This document shows, piece by piece, positions 21,126 through 23,268 of a stretch of 23,268 bases of DNA. The DNA comes from Phil1 sp964487565 (GTDB lineage: Bacteria; Bacillota; Clostridia; Christensenellales; CAG-138): assembly GCA_964487565.1 (NCBI GenBank), contig CAZARN010000023.1:1-23268 (forward strand). Reading direction: 5' to 3'. The notes beneath the pieces were generated by a model, which searched no databases, had not been told where the DNA came from, and saw only the letters and a program-made list of their open reading frames with translations. Position 1 is the first letter of the stretch. Each line of letters begins with the position of its first letter. Both the position numbers and the translations under genes were made by a program.

Positions 21126-21836
21126 ATGGCTTTTTTTGACAAACTTGGAGAGATGGCCAAATCCACGACCGACAAGGCGGGAGAAAAAATCGAAATCACC
21201 CGCATAAACGGCAGGATCAAGGCCGAGCAGCAGCTTATCGAGGGCTTCAAGACCGAGCTTGGCGGAAAATACTGGGAGAAGATCGCCGCGCACACAATAG
21301 AGCCTGATCCCGATGCGGCGGAAATAGTCGCGAAGATACGCGCGTCATTTGCGAACATAGAGGGCTTTGAAAACGATATAAAGAAGATCGAGGACGATCG
21401 GCGCGCCGCCGATGAAGCCGCAAAGAAGGCTGCCGAAGAAGAAGCCGCGCGCAAACAGGCTGCCGCGCAGGCCGCGCAGGCCGCGCCCGCCGTTGTATAC
21501 GCGCCGCCCGTGCCGGCAGAGCGCTTTGCGCCGGAACAGCAGGGCGCTGTTTTGGGCGGCAATGAACAGGCGCCCGTACAAGGCGAATACGTATTCGGCG
21601 CCGTCAGTCAGCCGCAGCCGGTCAACCAAGCCGCGCAGCAGCCGACCGGGCTAAAATGCGCAAATTGCGGCAAGGCGCTCGATCCCGGCGCAAGGTTCTG
21701 CGCGGAATGCGGCGCGCCCGCTCCCAAGCCGGAACCCGCCCCCGCCCCCGCCCCCGCGGTACGCTTCTGCGCAAATTGCGGCGCACAGCTTCTCCCCGAT
21801 GCAAGATTCTGTCCCGAATGCGGAACGAAAGCGTAA
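21126..21836 (+). CDS. Coiled-coil protein with two C-terminal zinc ribbons
   Basis: A 236-residue protein of unknown role. Residues 1-60 (MAFFDKLGEMAKSTTDKAGEKIE...) resemble a small domain found before zinc ribbons in Clostridia proteins. Residues about 60-115 are charged, probably a coiled coil, ending in an Ala/Glu/Lys stretch. A Pro/Gln/Ala-rich linker (115-175) follows. Two zinc ribbons come last: C178/C181/C192/C195 (CANCGKALDPGARFCAECG) and C215/C218/C229/C232 (CANCGAQLLPDARFCPECG). They are joined by a Pro-Ala repeat encoded by four CCCGCC-like hexamers (21735-21758). GGAGGG is 6 nt before the ATG at 21126, rejecting an earlier in-frame ATG. It is 4 nt upstream of the DUF362 gene, so probably co-translated with it. 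Confidence 0.82.
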   Translation: MAFFDKLGEMAKSTTDKAGEKIEITRINGRIKAEQQLIEGFKTELGGKYWEKIAAHTIEPDPDAAEIVAKIRASFANIEGFENDIKKIEDDRRAADEAAKKAAEEEAARKQAAAQAAQAAPAVVYAPPVPAERFAPEQQGAVLGGNEQAPVQGEYVFGAVSQPQPVNQAAQQPTGLKCANCGKALDPGARFCAECGAPAPKPEPAPAPAPAVRFCANCGAQLLPDARFCPECGTKA

Positions 21837-21840
21837 TCGG

Positions 21841-22932
21841 ATGAGCAAGGTTTATTTTGGCGACATGCACTGCGATTTCCGTGAGCCGCTGCCCAAAAAG
21901 CTCGAGCGTCTCATCGACACGGCGGGTCTTGGCACGATCGATATGAAGGGCAAATTCGTTGCCATAAAAATCCATTTCGGCGAGCCCGGCAACCTTGCCT
22001 ATCTGCGTCCGAATTATGCGAAGGCAGTCGTCGATTACGTCAAGGCGCACGGCGGAAGGCCCTTCCTCACTGACTGCAACACGCTCTATGTCGGCGGGCG
22101 CAGGAACGCGCTCGATCATCTTGACAGCGCGTATGAGAACGGCTTTTCTCCCTTCTCAACAGGCTGCCATGCGATCATCGCGGACGGGCTCAAGGGTACT
22201 GACGAAGCCGTCATAGATATCGACGGTGAGGAGATAAAACACGCCAAGATAGGCCGCGCCCTTGCCGACGCCGACATTATCATCAGCCTTTCTCACTTCA
22301 AGGGACACATGTCCACGGGCTTCGGCGGCGCGATAAAGAACCTCGGCATGGGCGGAGGCTCGCGCGCCGGCAAGATGGAGATGCACAGCGCCGGCAAACC
22401 CGGTATCGACGCGGACAACTGCATCTGCTGCGAAACATGCGCCACGGTCTGCGCGCACGATGCGCTTTCCTTCGACAAAGGCCATGCGGAGATCGATCCG
22501 GATCGCTGCGTCGGCTGCAACCGCTGCCTCGGCGTATGCCCGGCGGACGCCGTTGTAACCCTTTGGGACGCGGACATGTCAATACTGAACAAGCGCATGG
22601 TCGAATACACCATGGCGGTGCTCAAGGGCAAGCCCAATTTCCACATAAGCCTTGCGATCGACATTTCGCCCGAATGCGACTGCGAGGCGCACAACGATGT
22701 GCCCATCGTCGGCGATATCGGCATGTTCGCTTCCTTTGATCCTGTGGCGATAGACAAAGCGTGCGCGGACGCTGTCAATGCGATGCCCGCGGCCCCAGGC
22801 AGCGAGCTTGCTCAGCATCCCGACGGGGATCATATCCACGCGCTGCATCCCCAGACAAACTGGAAGGTACAGATCGAACACGGCGAAAAGATGGGCCTCG
22901 GTTCGGGCGAATACGAGTTGATAAACATATAA
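21841..22932 (+). CDS. DUF362 protein with two [4Fe-4S] ferredoxin motifs
   Basis: A 363-residue cytoplasmic iron-sulfur protein of the DUF362 family. The N-terminal domain has IKIHFGEPGNLAYLRPNY (43-59), FLTDCNTLYVGGRRNALDHL (75-94) and LSHFKGHMSTGFGGAIKNLGMG (150-171), the conserved DUF362 segments. Two ferredoxin motifs follow: C194/C197/C200/C204 (with an extra C196) and C223/C226/C229/C233. DUF362 resumes after them, with ECDCEAHNDVPIVGDIGMFAS. The biochemical role is not established, though redox function is expected. There is no obvious ribosome binding site; the ATG at 21841 is 4 nt after the zinc-ribbon gene stop, so coupling is likely. A terminator follows. Confidence 0.92.
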   Translation: MSKVYFGDMHCDFREPLPKKLERLIDTAGLGTIDMKGKFVAIKIHFGEPGNLAYLRPNYAKAVVDYVKAHGGRPFLTDCNTLYVGGRRNALDHLDSAYENGFSPFSTGCHAIIADGLKGTDEAVIDIDGEEIKHAKIGRALADADIIISLSHFKGHMSTGFGGAIKNLGMGGGSRAGKMEMHSAGKPGIDADNCICCETCATVCAHDALSFDKGHAEIDPDRCVGCNRCLGVCPADAVVTLWDADMSILNKRMVEYTMAVLKGKPNFHISLAIDISPECDCEAHNDVPIVGDIGMFASFDPVAIDKACADAVNAMPAAPGSELAQHPDGDHIHALHPQTNWKVQIEHGEKMGLGSGEYELINI

Positions 22933-22952
22933 AACGTCAAAATCGCCTTGCG

Positions 22953-22984
22953 CGGGAGAAGGGAGCAAATCCTTTCTCCCGTTT
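22953..22984 (+). terminator. Rho-independent terminator of the DUF362 gene
   Basis: CGGGAGAAGGG (22953-22963) pairs with CCTTTCTCCCG (22971-22981) over 11 bp including one G-T pair. The loop is 7 nt and TTT follows. Confidence 0.85.
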
Positions 22985-22996
22985 CACAAAAAGTGA

Positions 22997-23026
22997 TTGA
23001 CACGGCGTATGTTCATTGTGTATAAT
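22997..23026 (+). promoter_or_regulatory. Sigma-A promoter of tRNA-Glu
   Basis: Perfect TTGACA (22997-23002) and perfect TATAAT (23021-23026) with an 18-nt spacer. The -10 is flanked by the inverted repeat CACGGCGT (23001-23008) / ACGCCGTG (23032-23039). Confidence 0.9.
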
Positions 23027-23047
23027 GGACAACGCCGTGAGAAAAGT

Positions 23048-23123
23048 GCTCGGTTCGTCTAGTGGCCTAGGACACCGCCCTCTCACGGCGGGAACATGGG
23101 TTCGACTCCCATACCGGGTACCA
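23048..23123 (+). tRNA. tRNA-Glu (anticodon CTC)
   Basis: Cloverleaf: the acceptor GCTCGGT/ACCGGGT has G-T pairs at 1-72 and 3-70. The D arm is GTC...GAC. The anticodon stem CCGCC/GGCGG has loop CTCTCAC, giving anticodon CTC (Glu, GAG codons). The T arm is ATGGG-TTCGACT-CCCAT, followed by discriminator A and an encoded CCA. It is a single-gene unit with a strong promoter and terminator. Confidence 0.95.
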
Positions 23124-23162
23124 ACAACAACAGCACCGCGAAGCGGTGCTGTTGTTGTTTTT
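23123..23162 (+). terminator. Long-stem terminator of tRNA-Glu
   Basis: AACAACAACAGCACCGC (23123-23139) and its exact complement (23143-23159) form a 17-bp stem with a GAA loop, followed by T's to 23162. The stem begins on the last A of the tRNA CCA end. The strand may switch, since the opposite strand also has an A/T-rich end. Confidence 0.92.
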
Positions 23163-23268
23163 GGACAAAACGGTATGGGAGGCGAAGGGAACGTGCCGAA
23201 GCGCAGCGGAGGTGAAAAAGCGTCCTGTGGACGGTTTTTCAGTTCCCCGGGCTGGCGACGGCACTGCC
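23163..23268. other. Non-coding tail with strong secondary structure
   Basis: No convincing gene is seen. TGAAAAAGCGTCC (23213-23225) pairs with GGACGGTTTTTCA (23229-23241) with one G-G mismatch. In addition GGGAAC (23187-23192) can pair with GTTCCC (23242-23247), and GTGCCG (23193-23198) with CGGCAC (23259-23264). The last two pairings cross. The window edge truncates the region. Confidence 0.4.

Noticed and set aside
21735..21758. CCCGCC tandem hexamers
   Set aside because: They encode a Pro-Ala linker between zinc ribbons in frame; not a separate repeat element, though the copy number may vary.
23067..23264. Minus-strand open frame of 65 codons across tRNA-Glu
   Set aside because: It reads through the tRNA and its terminator, and contains the WYPVWESNP-type peptide typical of spurious translation of tRNA genes.
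1..23268. CRISPR array, insertion sequence, integrase or attachment site
   Set aside because: No regularly spaced direct repeats, transposase or recombinase motifs were seen, and neither tRNA has a visible duplicated 3' end nearby.

Overview
The window looks like chromosome from a Gram-positive member of the Bacillota, class Clostridia, with fairly high GC for that group. The evidence is the ireB-ruvX pair, a compact iscR-iscS-iscU operon, GGAGG-type ribosome binding sites, consensus TTGACA/TATAAT promoters, a lipobox-bearing peptide-binding protein, a CssRS-like two-component system and a YkvI-type membrane protein. The exact lineage cannot be fixed from sequence reading alone. There is no insertion sequence, integrase, CRISPR array or phage gene. 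Coding density is high and no gene-free stretch exceeds 300 bases. Bases 1-84 and the tail after 23165 hold no gene.

The left third (139-6191) is read entirely on the minus strand. In transcription order it contains: a phosphodiester glycosidase-family (NAGPA-like) membrane-anchored protein with a small two-helix membrane protein; iscR-iscS-iscU under a strong promoter with a palindromic operator candidate; a 55-residue small membrane protein whose ribosome binding site is buried in a hairpin; ireB, ruvX, a HutD/Ves-like protein and a ZIP metal transporter; and tRNA-Leu(GAG) with a perfect sigma-A promoter and its own terminator.

From 6339 to 19609 everything is on the plus strand. A glycosyltransferase-2/GtrA fusion comes first, followed by a polytopic membrane protein that looks like a degenerate AGCS (sodium:alanine symporter) relative. 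A complete oligopeptide ABC importer follows (permeases B and C, ATPases D and F, lipoprotein A) and ends in a strong hairpin. A CssRS-like response regulator and kinase come next, then an M42 aminopeptidase and a YtcJ-type amidohydrolase. The importer and the M42 peptidase together suggest uptake and hydrolysis of peptides; the kinase pair could monitor the envelope, but its link to its neighbours is inference.

The right end has a minus-strand YkvI-like transporter converging on the amidohydrolase at a shared bidirectional terminator. It is divergent from a small 2x[4Fe-4S] ferredoxin. A coiled-coil/double zinc-ribbon protein and a DUF362 iron-sulfur protein then form a pair, followed by tRNA-Glu(CTC) with promoter and terminator.

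No wholly new multi-gene system was evident. The most unusual items are the hairpin that hides the ribosome binding site downstream of iscU, a possible AUC start codon (or leaderless start) on the glycosyltransferase gene, a near-leaderless YkvI gene, the degenerate AGCS homologue, the sensor-less CssS-like kinase, and a possible pseudoknot in the last 100 bases.
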